NCBI GenBank assembly: GCA_036784855.1
Contig: JAZDSV010000069.1
Location: 1 to 59,387, forward strand
Reading direction: 5' to 3'
Length of the DNA: 59,387 nucleotides
Source of the DNA: Aphelidium insulamus
Taxonomy: Eukaryota; Aphelidiomycota; Aphelidea; Aphelidiaceae
Both the position numbers and the translations under genes were made by a program. Position 1 is the first letter of the stretch. The number at the start of each line of letters is the position of its first letter. Shown here one piece after another: positions 49,555 through 58,886 of this stretch. The notes beneath the pieces are model-generated. The model was given only the letters and a program-made list of their open reading frames with translations. It searched no databases and was not told where the DNA came from.

Positions 49555-50313
49555 TCACGCCCCGCCAATGTGCAGCGAGTGGTAGTGGTGCGGCGAACCG
49601 TCCACGTAGCCGTGTGCGTGGTCGTGCAGGCTAAAAAATATGGCGAATGGCGCCACGGACGCAAGTACCAGACCCACGCCGGCCCACTCGTAGTCCATGC
49701 TTTTGTCGCTGTCGTCCATCCACACCAGAAAGACAATAATGCCACTCAGCGCGCAGCCAACAGAGAACAAGTTGAGTATGAGGCGCCACACTCCGGGGAC
49801 AAGCGGCGCGTACACGGTTGCATGAGACGGCGACCAAGACGACACCAGCATTTCGTACACGCTAGTGTAGATGACAAACGCAGCCAGCAGAAACATGCCA
49901 ATGCCAGCCGCGACAAAGTGCACATCATTCAACTTGCTTGACATTGGAATCGCCGCCATAATGCACAGTGCCACCAGACCCGTCCAGCCGGCCAGCAGGG
50001 CCATGCGCAGACTGAACCATACGGCCCGACTGCCCTCCAGCGCGTCCAACTGTCGCACCCGGAACCACAGACAGAGACCGGCCAGCGGTGCGAATAAAAA
50101 GAACCCGGCGACAAACCAGTTGTGCTCCGGCTGCCGATCGCCAATGCTGGATATGGACGGGGTGTGGCCGCGGAGGGTAAAATCCAGCAGATGGCCGCCC
50201 GTGTCCGCCATGTCATAGCACACACCCAAGGTGAGTGAGAATACAAGCACCGCGGCCACCAGCACCGCCACCATTAGCCATTTACGCTCACTGAAGAACT
50301 TCCACACGTTCAT
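49555..50313 (-). CDS. Frag1/DRAM/Sfk1-family membrane protein
   Basis: A single exon of 252 codons from the ATG at 50313; an upstream in-frame TTG at 50328 is not a credible start. About six hydrophobic segments are visible (LMVAVLVAAVLVFSLTLGVC; WFVAGFFLFAPLAGLCLWF; MALLAGWTGLVALCIMAAI; VAAGIGMFLLAAFVIYT; ILNLFSVGCALSGIIVFLV; GVGLVLASVAPFAIFF), with charged loops between. FVAAGIGMFLLAAFVIYTSVYEML matches the Frag1/DRAM/Sfk1 family (PGAP2-related). Members act in GPI-anchor lipid remodelling, PI4-kinase anchoring (yeast Sfk1) or lysosomal autophagy (DRAM); which applies is not decidable. The protein ends with a His-rich cytosolic tail. It diverges from the YeeE gene with 270 bp between starts. 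Confidence 0.8.
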   Translation of the reverse strand: MNVWKFFSERKWLMVAVLVAAVLVFSLTLGVCYDMADTGGHLLDFTLRGHTPSISSIGDRQPEHNWFVAGFFLFAPLAGLCLWFRVRQLDALEGSRAVWFSLRMALLAGWTGLVALCIMAAIPMSSKLNDVHFVAAGIGMFLLAAFVIYTSVYEMLVSSWSPSHATVYAPLVPGVWRLILNLFSVGCALSGIIVFLVWMDDSDKSMDYEWAGVGLVLASVAPFAIFFSLHDHAHGYVDGSPHHYHSLHIGGA

Positions 50314-50583
50314 TTCAGCTGGAGTCAAGTTAATGTGGCGCTATGACTACAAGCATGGCGCGCGTGGTGGCACGCACAGGGATGAACAGTCTGTTGCGCA
50401 CTGTCTGGACGACGCTATCTGGACGCTGTACCAACACAGACCACTGTCATGTACTGTCATACATACAGGCCTTGCATACAGTCATTTCCTTGCATACACG
50501 CCAAGATTACACCGACAGCCATGCCGATACATCACTTGATTCGCCATCGCTGTTCCGCATAGCACCCGACTGATCCAGCTGAT
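50314..50583. promoter_or_regulatory. Divergent promoter region, Sfk1-like / YeeE-like
   Basis: The 270 bp between outward-facing starts. No named element seen. The two membrane-protein genes may be co-regulated by layout alone. Confidence 0.4.
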
Positions 50584-51627
50584 ATGTCAGCCACGTTGCT
50601 GCCCACTACGCCCGTGACACTGCTGCAGAGCTGCTGCGGTGGCGCCCTCATCGGCCTGGCCACATCATCTCTATTCCACTTCACGGGGCGGCTGGCCGGA
50701 CTCAGCGGCATATTCAGGGCCCTGTTGGCGCCGTTTGATGACACCTCTCGGTGGAAGACGGCATTCACCGGCGGATTTCTCTTATGTGGCTCCGTGCTAG
50801 CCGCTCTCGCACCGACCGCACAACTGGTGGTCGTGGGTATGCAGCCGTGGCGCTACGTGTTGGCCGGTCTGCTGGTCGGCTGCGGCACTCGACTCAGCAA
50901 TGGATGCACCAGTGGCCACGGCATTGCTGGCATAAGTCGACTCAGTACGCGCAGCTTCGTGGCCGTGCTGACATTCATGACCGGCGCCATTGCAACCGCC
51001 AGCACTCTCTACCTGAATGGCGCGCTGGCCAGTGCCGTGACCGCAATTTCCATGCCCGACCCCACATTCCGACTGGCGGCGACTGTGGCCGCGGCTGGAC
51101 TGGCAGTCACCGAGTTGGTTCGATCGGCGCGCAACTCCAACCTGGTGTTCGAGGGTGTGACCATGCTGCACGGTGCACTGTTTGCCGCGGGCCTGCACAT
51201 CTCTGGCATGACCGTACCCGCCAATGTTCTCAATTTTCTCGTGCTGCAGCTGGACCGCTGGAACCCCAGCTTGCTGATGGTAATGGTGGGCGCAATTGTA
51301 GTGACATTCATTAGTCTGCGGCTCTCACTGCACGGCCGCCCCGACGGCCCTGTGCTTGCCAACTGTGACACCTTTGAGTTGCCGCCGTGCACTCTGCGCG
51401 TTGATTTCCCACTGGTATTGGGTGCGTGGCTGTTTGGCGTGGGGTGGGGCATTACGGGGCTGTGTCCCGGACCTGCGCTTCTGTCTGCTGCAGCTGGTGT
51501 TCCTGGTGTCATATGCTACTTTGTGCCAACTATGTTTGCCGGCATGTATGTTGGTGGCCATCTAAATCAATACATTGGAACATGTGGGCCGCTTCAGCTC
51601 ACTCAACCTGCAAGCAAGTTGCAGTAA
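50584..51627 (+). CDS. YeeE/YedE-family sulfur (thiosulfate) transporter
   Basis: A single 347-codon exon with about ten hydrophobic segments. Two signature loops are present: [18 protein letters not shown] near residue 100 and [14 protein letters not shown] near residue 300, with the Cys residues used in TsuA to relay thiosulfate (CTSG and LCPGP). It opens with [17 protein letters not shown], a re-entrant-type GG motif. The family moves thiosulfate or other sulfur species across membranes; fungal members exist beside the bacterial majority. The absence of introns, unlike most neighbours, would fit horizontal origin but is weak evidence since the Sfk1-like gene is also intronless. The last Gln codon and the stop lie inside a 32-bp perfect palindrome. 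Confidence 0.88.
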   Translation: MSATLLPTTPVTLLQSCCGGALIGLATSSLFHFTGRLAGLSGIFRALLAPFDDTSRWKTAFTGGFLLCGSVLAALAPTAQLVVVGMQPWRYVLAGLLVGCGTRLSNGCTSGHGIAGISRLSTRSFVAVLTFMTGAIATASTLYLNGALASAVTAISMPDPTFRLAATVAAAGLAVTELVRSARNSNLVFEGVTMLHGALFAAGLHISGMTVPANVLNFLVLQLDRWNPSLLMVMVGAIVVTFISLRLSLHGRPDGPVLANCDTFELPPCTLRVDFPLVLGAWLFGVGWGITGLCPGPALLSAAAGVPGVICYFVPTMFAGMYVGGHLNQYIGTCGPLQLTQPASKLQ

Positions 51628-51653
51628 TGTATCACTATAGTGATACATTACTG
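51622..51653. repeat. Perfect 32-bp palindrome at the YeeE stop codon
   Basis: The 16-base half CAGTAATGTATCACTA is followed directly by its exact reverse complement, with no spacer. It starts at the last coding codon (CAG), includes the stop and runs 26 bp beyond. In RNA it would fold into a strong hairpin at the end of translation; in DNA it could extrude a cruciform. Confidence 0.9.
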
Positions 51654-52836
51654 AAAATTAATTCGTGCAAGTTGATTAATTACACACTCAATATACAATT
51701 ATTGTGCAGTTACTGTGCATTAATACCGTATTAATTCGATGTACATATACAACATATAATATATTAAGTAGGTATATTGAACTGAATGTTGTAACCCAAG
51801 CTTGTGCTGTCTTCTACTGCTTGCTTGTCCCTTGTTATATGCAACATATCACATCAGTTTGAGTGCACCACCAAACTACTGCTGCTCCAATATATTATCA
51901 ATGTACATGAATGACTATGAACTTTCTAGACATTGACTTCATTTCTTGCCATCTGTACTGAATAGATGTCTATTCATTCAGTATGGAACATCCAGATACT
52001 GAGATAATGGTGTAAAACCTTTCATTGATCAGGGAATAAGAGTAAGTGAGCCTATAATAGATAAATATTAAGGCCTGCGACACATGAACATCATGGTTGG
52101 TGAAGAACATCTTCATAGGAGACACAAGTCTCCACGGAATGCCAGAGCAAGTCCAGCCTATCCAATCCTGGAACTAGCTTTAACCAAAATCAAAGACAAT
52201 GCTTTGATTCGGACAGTATATAATACTGTTCATGACTGTTCATGAAACCATCTCACAAAGCAGTGGACTCCATCTCAGCAACTGTAGGATCCAGCCTGGG
52301 GCACCTAACCTTTGTCATGAGCTATAGGGGATGGACATCCCAATCCTACAGCCCCCTAGCTCATGCACAACAGAGTCAAACCTTCTAACACAATCCAGCT
52401 GATCTCCTCTCCAGCACCATGTCCACAAGGCTGCTGCTATGAGCCTTCATGCCCACCGCACTTCCACAGCCAGCTGGTCCACTACACTGCACTGCCACCT
52501 TGTTCTGACCATTGTAGCTGCCATCTGAGTCCACAGAGAAATTGCGCAAGTCCATATAATTTTTTGACCAATCAGAGTGTGTGACAACCTTTTAGCTCCC
52601 TTGTAACACGGAGCTGTACTCCGTGTCAGCTTAGCGCCGATGACGTCATTATGACAGTTCGGGAATCTTTCGTCGCGCCGGTAGCCGCGGATTGGCAACC
52701 GGAAAGTGCTCAGCGAGAGGAGGCGTTGGACACCAACCCTGGGGAGGCGTTGTACGCCATATCGGCTATAAATACGGCATTGGAGTCAGAAAGCCCAGCA
52801 GTTGATCTACGTTCATTATCAACTGCTGAGCCTATA
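51654..52836. other. Repeat-rich intergenic region with several hairpins
   Basis: No convincing gene in 1.2 kb. A 10-bp unit CTGTTCATGA is duplicated near 52225-52245. At 52282-52365 three inverted repeats overlap: CTGTAGGAT with ATCCTACAG (52282-52290, 52343-52351), a GGGAT/ATCCC hairpin (52328-52341), and 52316-52330 with 52352-52365. At 52607-52627 ACACGGAG and CTCCGTGT form a hairpin with a 5-nt loop. A CCAAT box (near 52569) and a CRE-like TGACGTCA (near 52640) precede a 64-codon frame (52651-52845) that may be a truncated gene start. Confidence 0.5.
52796..52828. repeat. Hairpin next to the retroelement 3' end
   Basis: Perfect 11-bp arms CAGCAGTTGAT and ATCAACTGCTG with an 11-nt loop, eight bases outside the tandem repeats that mark the element's 3' end. 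It could be part of the element's 3' UTR (a stem recognised by the reverse transcriptase) or of the target DNA. Confidence 0.7.
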
Positions 52837-53046
52837 GGTTCGTGATCTCACTCTGCTCGCCTCTACTCTGTACCTGGTACCAACGGCACAAGGTCCGCCG
52901 TGATGGTCAGACTGTGTCCATCTGACACGTCACAGGTTCGTGATCTCACTCTGCTCGCCTCTACTCTGTACCTGGTGCCAACGGCACAAGGTTCGTGATC
53001 TCACTCTGCTTGCCTCTACTCTGTACCGGGTACCAACGGCACAAGG
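52837..53046. repeat. Three copies of a ~57-bp repeat at the retroelement 3' end
   Basis: Copies at about 52837-52893, 52935-52991 and 52990-53046 share a unit beginning GGTTCGTGATCTCACTCTGC and ending CCAACGGCACAAGG with only a few differences. Copies 2 and 3 are directly adjacent; a 41-bp spacer separates copy 1. On the minus strand they form the last codons and 3' UTR of the retroelement frame. Tandem 3'-terminal repeats are common in non-LTR elements. Confidence 0.85.
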
Positions 53047-54025
53047 TGTGATGGCAGTGCGCGCGGTTGAAGCGGGTGGCGCACCGGCGGCAGTGTGCAA
53101 AGTGGGCATTGCGTCGCCATGCGATGGCGGTGCGGCGCGTGGTGCGGTCGGCAATGTTGAGCACGCGGTCCATTCCGGCGGGCGTGCGGCTTGCGCGAGA
53201 GATGTACGTCGTCAGCTTGCCATAGGCGCCGTTGACAAATGAGTCGTAGCGGCGACGGCGCACAAACGTCTTCAGCGTGGGCGGCGGCTCATTGTTGGCG
53301 TCGGCGGCGTGCGCACCGGCAGTGTAGGCGTGCACAACCTGGTGACGGAGGAGCGGCAGCATGAGCGACTTGGCGTAGCGCACCCGGTTCCGAAGCACCG
53401 AGGTACGTTGCGGGCTTGTTGAGTGTATGGCGGCGACTCGTCGATGTGTGTAGACCATCGCGGCGAGATCGGAGAGCCGGTCGTCCGGCGCGGCAATGGC
53501 GGCCATCGAGGCGACGCACGAGCGGAGGTTGGCGACGTGGCGCAGTTGCGAGCCAAAGACCCAGCGTAGCGCGCGCATGTGCAGTGCTTCGAACCGGCCC
53601 TTGATGGCCAGCACGGTTTTGTGTTTCGCGCCGCGCGTCTCGCAGAACGACCAGACGAGCGGCGCAATGTACTCGACGATGGGTCGGACGAAGGCGCGGT
53701 AGACCGCCAGTCGGACCGACGGTCGCCACGCTTCCGAAGTGTCGGACACCGCGGTCAGCAGAGAGTTGGCGCGCGCAAAGGTACGTGCCGTGAATGCCTC
53801 AAAGTCGATGCCGTGGGCCGTGTTCTCCACGCCCAGATACTTGTAACTGTCAATAAACTCGAGCGTTGCGCCGCCGAGTTGATACTGAATAGATTGCTTG
53901 TTTTGCTGAGAATCCACTACACCAGGGCCGGAGCCCCCGTCAGACTCGAGGGTGCGGTACTGCCACCCGGAACTCTTGTAACCGCCTTGGCGGCGCCCCG
54001 TACCGAACTGTTTTTGGTCACGCAC
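52961..54025 (-). pseudogene. Retroelement RT thumb and C-terminal region
   Basis: A 354-codon open frame without a proper start (it opens inside the element). It contains SYKYLGVENTAHGIDF (the thumb region that follows the RT active site in LINEs), RPIVEYIAPLVWSFCE, ALHMRALRWVFGSQLRHVANLRS, and near the end WRRNAHFAHCRRCATRF followed by HCHHTLC, a Cys/His cluster. The frame then runs through two of the 3' tandem repeats. It lacks the YADD-type catalytic motif, which should lie upstream. Confidence 0.8.
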
Positions 54026-54456
54026 TCCGTCTGACTGGAGTTTGTGGCGTTGCTTTCTGGGGCGATCTCAACCTCTTTTCTCTTTTTTGTGCCAGCAGAT
54101 ACTCCGTTGTCCCCGTGGACAGGCCGGCGTACTGCAGTTGCATCAGTTACATCGTCGCCATGTGTGTCTGCGACGGAAAGGTTAGTGGGAGCAGCATGGT
54201 GCATGTCACTCCGTGGCGTTTCACTGTGAAGTGTCGCCGCTGTTGTTGTGTCAGTCGACGCCGGTTTTCCAGTTGCCAAAGTCGGCGTCTCCAATAAACT
54301 AGGGGCCGGAGCCCCGTCAGACCAATGGGTGCGGTACAGCCACCCGGAACTCTTGTAACCGCCTTGGCGGCGCCCCGTACCAAACTGTTTTTGGTCACGC
54401 ACTCCGTCTGACTGGAGTTTGTGACGTTGCTATTGGGGGCGATCTCAAGCTTTTCT
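53920..54456. repeat. Direct repeat of ~160 bp inside the retroelement
   Basis: Segments 53920-54078 and 54296-54456 are nearly identical, sharing for instance CCACCCGGAACTCTTGTAAC and GGTCACGCACTCCGTCTGAC. The ~217 bp between them (54079-54295) is single-copy here. They encode the same peptide block (SSQTECVTKNS, GAAKAVTRVPGG) on the minus strand. This is a partial tandem duplication just downstream of the RT core deletion. Confidence 0.85.
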
Positions 54457-54815
54457 GTTTGCTTTTTTCCTACTGCTCCGATGATGCCGCTTTTGGCGGC
54501 GCTGACAATCATGTTGTTGGCGGCCGTCCAGGCGGTGATGGTGTCCAGGTCGCGCTGGATCTCGGCGGCTACTACTAACCCTAAGGTGGCATCCGGTTTT
54601 TTCGGTATTGGGTAGGTCACCGACCGGTTCCACCTGCGAGGAGTGAGTCCAAATGCGATGCATAGCTGAAAGAGTGCTTCCAGGTGCTCGGCGAGGTCGC
54701 TATCGCTAAGCGCCCGCATGATACGTGTGTGTAGGCCGTCGCCACCGCAGGACTTGCCCGTGGCGTACGTGCGGAAGAACGTTACAATCCGCTCTCGAGT
54801 AAACGTGGGGCCCAC
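54147..54815 (-). pseudogene. RT fingers fused to a post-catalytic segment (core deleted)
   Basis: RT block 1-like sequence TGKSCGGDGLHTRIMRAL and TPRRWNRSVTYPIPKKPDATLG is followed at once by VVAAEIQRDLDTITAWTAANNMIVSAAKSG, which in LINEs lies just after the YADD box. The palm region between them, with the catalytic aspartates, is absent. The rest of the frame enters the duplicated segment and drifts out of register. The preceding piece (55090-54782) is the linker between endonuclease and RT. Confidence 0.8.
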
Positions 54816-55168
54816 CGTCCGAGTGTACAGGTCCAGTTCAATGGTTGTCCACGCCGGGTAAGCGGCGGTGTCACCTCCGAGCTGTATATCTGTTCGAAGA
54901 AGAGTGCCGCATCCTCGACCGGGGATCGGTGTTCGGTGCGGCTCAGCATGCGTACGGCACCAGACGCCCGTTGGCTGCGCTTGAAAGAGCGCACGGCGTT
55001 CTGCGGCGTGATAGTGTCGGCCTGCTCCGTCAGAAAGTCCACCGAGTGGTCCGCGCGGAGTTTCGCCTCCGCTAACGTTGTACTGGCCAATTACCGCTGC
55101 CGTTGTGTCAGCGATGGTGTCGCATATAGCCTAGTCGAGGCAGTCGAGAGCCCCTTGCAGTATCTGAG

Positions 55169-56045
55169 TCAGGACTGCGTCGCCGATACCGCCCTCCATC
55201 GCTTCGATGAAGTACGTATCTGCTTCCGCCTTTGCCGTTGTACCGCTGCTGCGTTGGCGTTGTACCGAGCACGCATACACGCCACGAGAACCGGGTCGTC
55301 CAGGTGCTTGAGGTAGTAGCGGTTCGTTGTAGTGGCCTGCACGCTGTTGGTGTTACCTGTCACCCTGCCTGCCAAGCATCCAATGCGGAGCATCATCAGC
55401 TGGTGAGTGGGTGTGTCCAACTGCCGGAACCGGCAGATACTGCCAGTCCACAACTGTCCCGTCCCGGCCGAAGACTTGGTCGACATTGGTATGGCCAACA
55501 CTAAGGCGCAGATGCGCCATTTGCCAGCTATGCGTCCATCTTCCAATAGCCAGCCTCCGTTCCGGTACGGTTGCCGTGTTGTTCCATTCCACTCCATAAC
55601 GTGGTTGATGTCGCCCACGATCACATCTGGCAGCTCCTGCCGCCAGTGGTCCAGGTCATTGTTGATTTCTTCGGCTGTTAGTGCCGGCGGCCAGTACACT
55701 GCCAACACCCGGACTCCATAGACCACGGCCAACATGCTGTGGACCATAGACTTGGGTTTTCCGGTGATGCGTGCCTGTACCTCCGGTTTAAGCCAGTAGC
55801 GCCAATCCGCCGCTTGCCTCGGCTGCCGCTGCCGCCAGGGTTCGGGCTTGTGGCTGCAAAGTACGGATGCTGAACCAGTGCTTGATTGTCGTCGATGAAA
55901 CCAGTGTTCCGCAACAAACACAAAGTCTGCCTTGGTAAAGCAAGTCCATCTCGGTCATTCGGTTGTACTTGAACCGGGCCATCCCGGTTACGTTGACGTA
56001 TGCCACTACAGAGGTCTCGGCGTTCATGGCGCCGATATTGTCCAT
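55169..56045 (-). pseudogene. Retroelement APE-type endonuclease fragments
   Basis: Frames at 56045-55788, 55921-55169 and 55592-55353 together cover an endonuclease: VNVTGMARFKYNRMTEMDLLYQ, FVAEHWFHRR, DVIVGDINHVMEWN and, in another frame, GTVVDWQYLP. The jumps between frames show at least two indels. The GDINH and VDW blocks correspond to the APE GDFN and IDY-type motifs. Confidence 0.75.
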
Positions 56046-56052
56046 TGCTTCT

Positions 56053-57233
56053 TCAGTCCGTGTGTTCGCCCTTCTCCCCCTCTGTAGCTCTTCTTTTAAG
56101 GTGCGGGCACCGAGCTTCCGGCGCTAGCGACACGTTTGTCTTCTGCTGCTTCTTCCTTGTTTGTCGGCTGCGCCGCTTGTTTTTTTTTTGGCTGCGCCGC
56201 TTGTTCGTTTTCGGTCTGTTTGTCCGTTCCCTGTTGCGTCGGCGCCTGCGTTGTGTCCGTCCACTCTTCCAGACTGGACAGCAGTGCGTCGATACCATCC
56301 ATTGGGTCGGCGGTGAAGGGGTGACCTCCATTGCGTCTTCTCTGGTACTTGTAAGGTCAGTGGTATAGGCGGCGGTGGTGCCAGCGTCAGTCACGTCAAT
56401 AGGCCACTACAGTTACCTGCGTGCGTTCCGCCACCCTTGGGGTGCCTACCGTTCGGTTTGAGGGCCCTGGTGGCTCGGACCATTGCCAACCGTCTGGGCT
56501 TCCCGTTGGTAGCTTCATGGGGGAAAAAGATTCCCCTGGCATGTCCCTTTACCATTTACCATTCTCAGCTGTTCGAGCGCTGCTCAGGCGTTTACGTGAT
56601 ACTTCGCCAAGTCGCCGTCATCGGCGAAGACGACCTCGCGGATCCATCAGGCGTAGAACTCTGCTGCGTTGTTACTTAGTGCTATTGCGGGATTGTGAGA
56701 CCCGCGAGGATGGCGCCAATGGCGCGCGTGGCAAAGACCTTACGCTTCTTCTCTCCACAGGCGATGGGTGATTCCGTTGGGAGCATCGCTTGGGGGGGCT
56801 ACAAGCAATGCCGACGCCGGGTCCGTCCCTTTGATGGTCTGGACGCCTTGTTCAGCCATGGCCGTGATCTTTCTTGGACTCTCTCAGTGTACTGCGCCGC
56901 CAGCAAGAGCTCCGCCGTTGTTTGAGAGAATCACTCCACATTCGCAATTGCCATTGGCGGGACGTTGGTCCCGTCGGCGAGAAGGCGCCTGATCTTACCT
57001 GGCTGCGTGCGTGTGAAACCTGTGACGTACAGTCGGCGTAGGCCGAGTTCGTCCTCAATTTTCTTTGTTGTGCTTAAGTCCGGCGCGGGAGGAGCAACCA
57101 CATCAGGTAGTTCCGGCAGGGCGGCCCTACGAGTTGGTGCGGCACTCGCAACAATTGGAACAGTGTCGCCGCGATTTGCAGCAGCAACACGACGCGGCAG
57201 TGCGACAGATGCGCGACGATCACTCACGCGCAC
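56053..57233 (-). pseudogene. Retroelement ORF1 and ORF1-ORF2 junction remains
   Basis: The frame at 57233-56931 contains TTKKIEDELGLRRLYVTGF, a block typical of ORF1 proteins of Tad/L1-like fungal elements, then stops at a TGA at about 56936. Matching sequence continues past it and shifts frame near 56880. The 56302-56096 frame is a Gln/Lys/Ala-rich low-complexity linker ending SSVPAP. The upstream ~55 codons of the 57233 frame are simply antisense to the SAS-6 relic. Confidence 0.6.
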
Positions 57234-58018
57234 TTGACGAGTTTGTGGCTGTCAGAGATCAGGCCCGGCGAGACTGTGCGCAGACCGCGGAACAGTTGCG
57301 CCAGTTGGAACTGCAGCACCATCAGGCGTCCAAGCACAGCTGACTCACTTGCCGCCGAGCATGCGCGCGTGTCAGCGTTGGCACATGCAGCAGCAACACT
57401 CGGGCACCGCCATTGACCGCGAGTTGGCCGACTGCAAGCAGGAGAACAGTCGACTGCAGGCGCTGCGAGACTCCATTGAGACGGAGCTGGAGCGCAAGGA
57501 TGGCCAGCTGCACTAGAAACAGTTGCAGCAAAAGTGCTCAAATCGGCGCACTGACGGAGAAGAATCGCCAAGCCGACTCTGCCATCGCGTCACTGCGCTC
57601 TAACCTGGACGCCCATACTCGCACGATTGCCGACAACAAGAATGGTGATTATAGTTTTGGTTGCTTAAGATAACTAACACAGATCTTTGTGCAGTCATTG
57701 AGTGGCTGCACAAGCAGTTGAACGATGGACAGGCACGTTGAAGTGTATTTATACGTCTTGCATGTATATTATCTATGTTCACGTATCTCTATCTTGCATA
57801 ACTGTCATATAGCAACACCGAAGCGGTAATGGCCCATCCACAATGCAAGCCGCAATGCGACCACCGGCACCATCACGAATTCCCGTTGTGCTGCCACTAT
57901 GGATTCCAAGGCGGCGCCCCCAACAAGAGCCCCTCTGCGCACAATGCTGTGGCCAGCAGACAATTCGGAGCAAGCACGCGGCAAATCAGTGCCCTCACTG
58001 AGCAAGTCTAACTACTTT
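57120..58018 (+). pseudogene. SAS-6 (centriole cartwheel) C-terminal coiled-coil relic
   Basis: Plus-strand pieces form a coiled coil: ELVRHSQQLEQCRRDLQQQ... to a TGA at about 57341, then a shifted DRELADCKQENSRLQALRD ending at a TAG (about 57514), then ALTEKNRQADSAIASLRSNL and RTIADNKN. A GT-AG intron (about 57644-57693) joins this to VIEWLHKQLNDGQAR. The Asn-x-x-Ile-x-Trp-Leu-x-Lys-x-Leu-Asn motif is the one closing the SAS-6 coiled coil (NNEKLITWLNKELN in human). A distal segment near 57955-58018 ends PSLSKSNYFAK. Two shifts, a stop and loss of the whole N-terminal head mean it is not functional. SAS-6 occurs only in lineages with centrioles. Confidence 0.6.
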
Positions 58019-58199
58019 GCAAAGTAGATCGGCTGCATATATGCAATGCGTGTATTGTCTATTGCATAATGTGTAGCATCACGTGGCCATCTCACAGCCA
58101 CAAAGTATTCTCTGGATATTGCACATCACATCACGGCGAGAACCAGTCAAGCGGCTCCGTGACCAGGACCGACAGACACTCCACCGCGATAAACATGTC

Positions 58200-58400
58200 T
58201 CGCCACCACGGCCGCCAGAGTGTCCAGCGGGATCGCCCCACATACCGCGCCACCGAAGGTCTGCGATGTCGAGGAGGCGACGCATCAGCTGGGCAAGCCG
58301 CGCCGGCCAACTGACAATAAGTTACCTCTCTGCGGACAGCGTCGTGTGATTTCCTGCAGTCTGAACTGGCTGCACAAGTTACTGGCAGCTGAAGAACTCC
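58200..58400 (+). pseudogene. Second, more degenerate copy of the SAS-6-like tail exon
   Basis: At about 58352-58378 the DNA TGCAG followed by CTGAACTGGCTGCACAAG matches the first copy's acceptor and exon (GTGCAG, GAGTGGCTGCACAAG) and reads LNWLHKLLAAEEL. A DNK-like codon run (CTGACAATAAG, near 58310) sits at the right distance upstream, as in the first copy. This looks like a tandem partial duplication with heavy decay. Confidence 0.4.
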
Positions 58401-58411
58401 GGTCTAATAAT

Positions 58412-58886
58412 ACTAATTTTAATTAATCCTGTATACCAAATTGTGGTGATTTAATTGTGGTATATACAGAAAATGTGGTGTTTGAAGAGATTTTCCAAGA
58501 AAGTGTTGTTTGAATAAGCAATTAAAACAATTAAATATTAAATAAACTTAAACATAAAGGGGGGAAGTCGACGCGGTGTGTGAGTGAGTCGACGCGGCGT
58601 GTATTTAATTTGTTTGGCGTGTCACGCAAATTTAATGTGCGCAGTGAGTCGACGCGGTGTGCGAGTGAGTAAACGCGGCGTGGGTGTTAGTCAATTAAAT
58701 GTGTGCGAAAATGCTCACCCTAATGAATAAATCAATCAATCAAACATACATCCCAGTATTATTAATCCATGCATCGCCACAGTGCATCACTTTTAATTAT
58801 TGAATTATATAATTTTTGTATTTTCCATCGGGCTTTCCTGCGGTTTTACTCCACTAGTTTTAATAAATCCTATATACCAAATTGTG
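58412..58886. repeat. 34-bp direct repeats flanking ~407 bp of AT-rich DNA
   Basis: 58412-58445 and 58853-58886 match at 31 of 34 positions, both ending ATATACCAAATTGTG or GTATACCAAATTGTG. The enclosed block holds the short GC-rich repeats at 58567-58690. The arrangement could be a recombination remnant, a small non-autonomous element or tandem duplication ends. Confidence 0.75.
58567..58690. repeat. GTCGACGCGG(T/C)GTG short repeats
   Basis: The word AGTCGACGCGG followed by TGTG or CGTG occurs at about 58567, 58590 and 58651, with a variant (AGTAAACGCGGCGTG) near 58667. Two paired blocks, each of two words linked by GAGTGAGT, sit about 84 bp apart in otherwise AT-rich DNA. Each core contains the SalI-type palindrome GTCGAC. 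Confidence 0.7.

Larger units (their letters stand above)
52837..57115 (-). mobile_element. Decayed non-LTR (LINE-type) retrotransposon
   Basis: Read on the minus strand the order is ORF1-like protein, endonuclease, reverse transcriptase, C-terminal Cys/His cluster and 3' tandem repeats. ORF1 remains (about 57080-56700) show LRRLYVTGFTRTQPGKIRRLL then AIANVE and a TGA where the frame continues FSQTTAELLLAAQ. The APE-type endonuclease part is frame-shifted (about 56045-55169). The RT catalytic core is missing. Several stops and shifts exclude activity. The 5' boundary near 57115 abuts the SAS-6 relic, suggesting insertion in or beside it. No target-site duplication could be fixed by eye. Confidence 0.85.

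Noticed and set aside
50314-50328. Upstream TTG start for the Sfk1-like protein
   Set aside because: TTG is not a usual start in nuclear genes; the ATG at 50313 begins a normal family N-terminus.
52651-52845. 64-codon frame with CRE-like site upstream, considered a gene
   Set aside because: Too short, no family match, and it runs into the retroelement 3' repeats; kept only as a possible truncated start.
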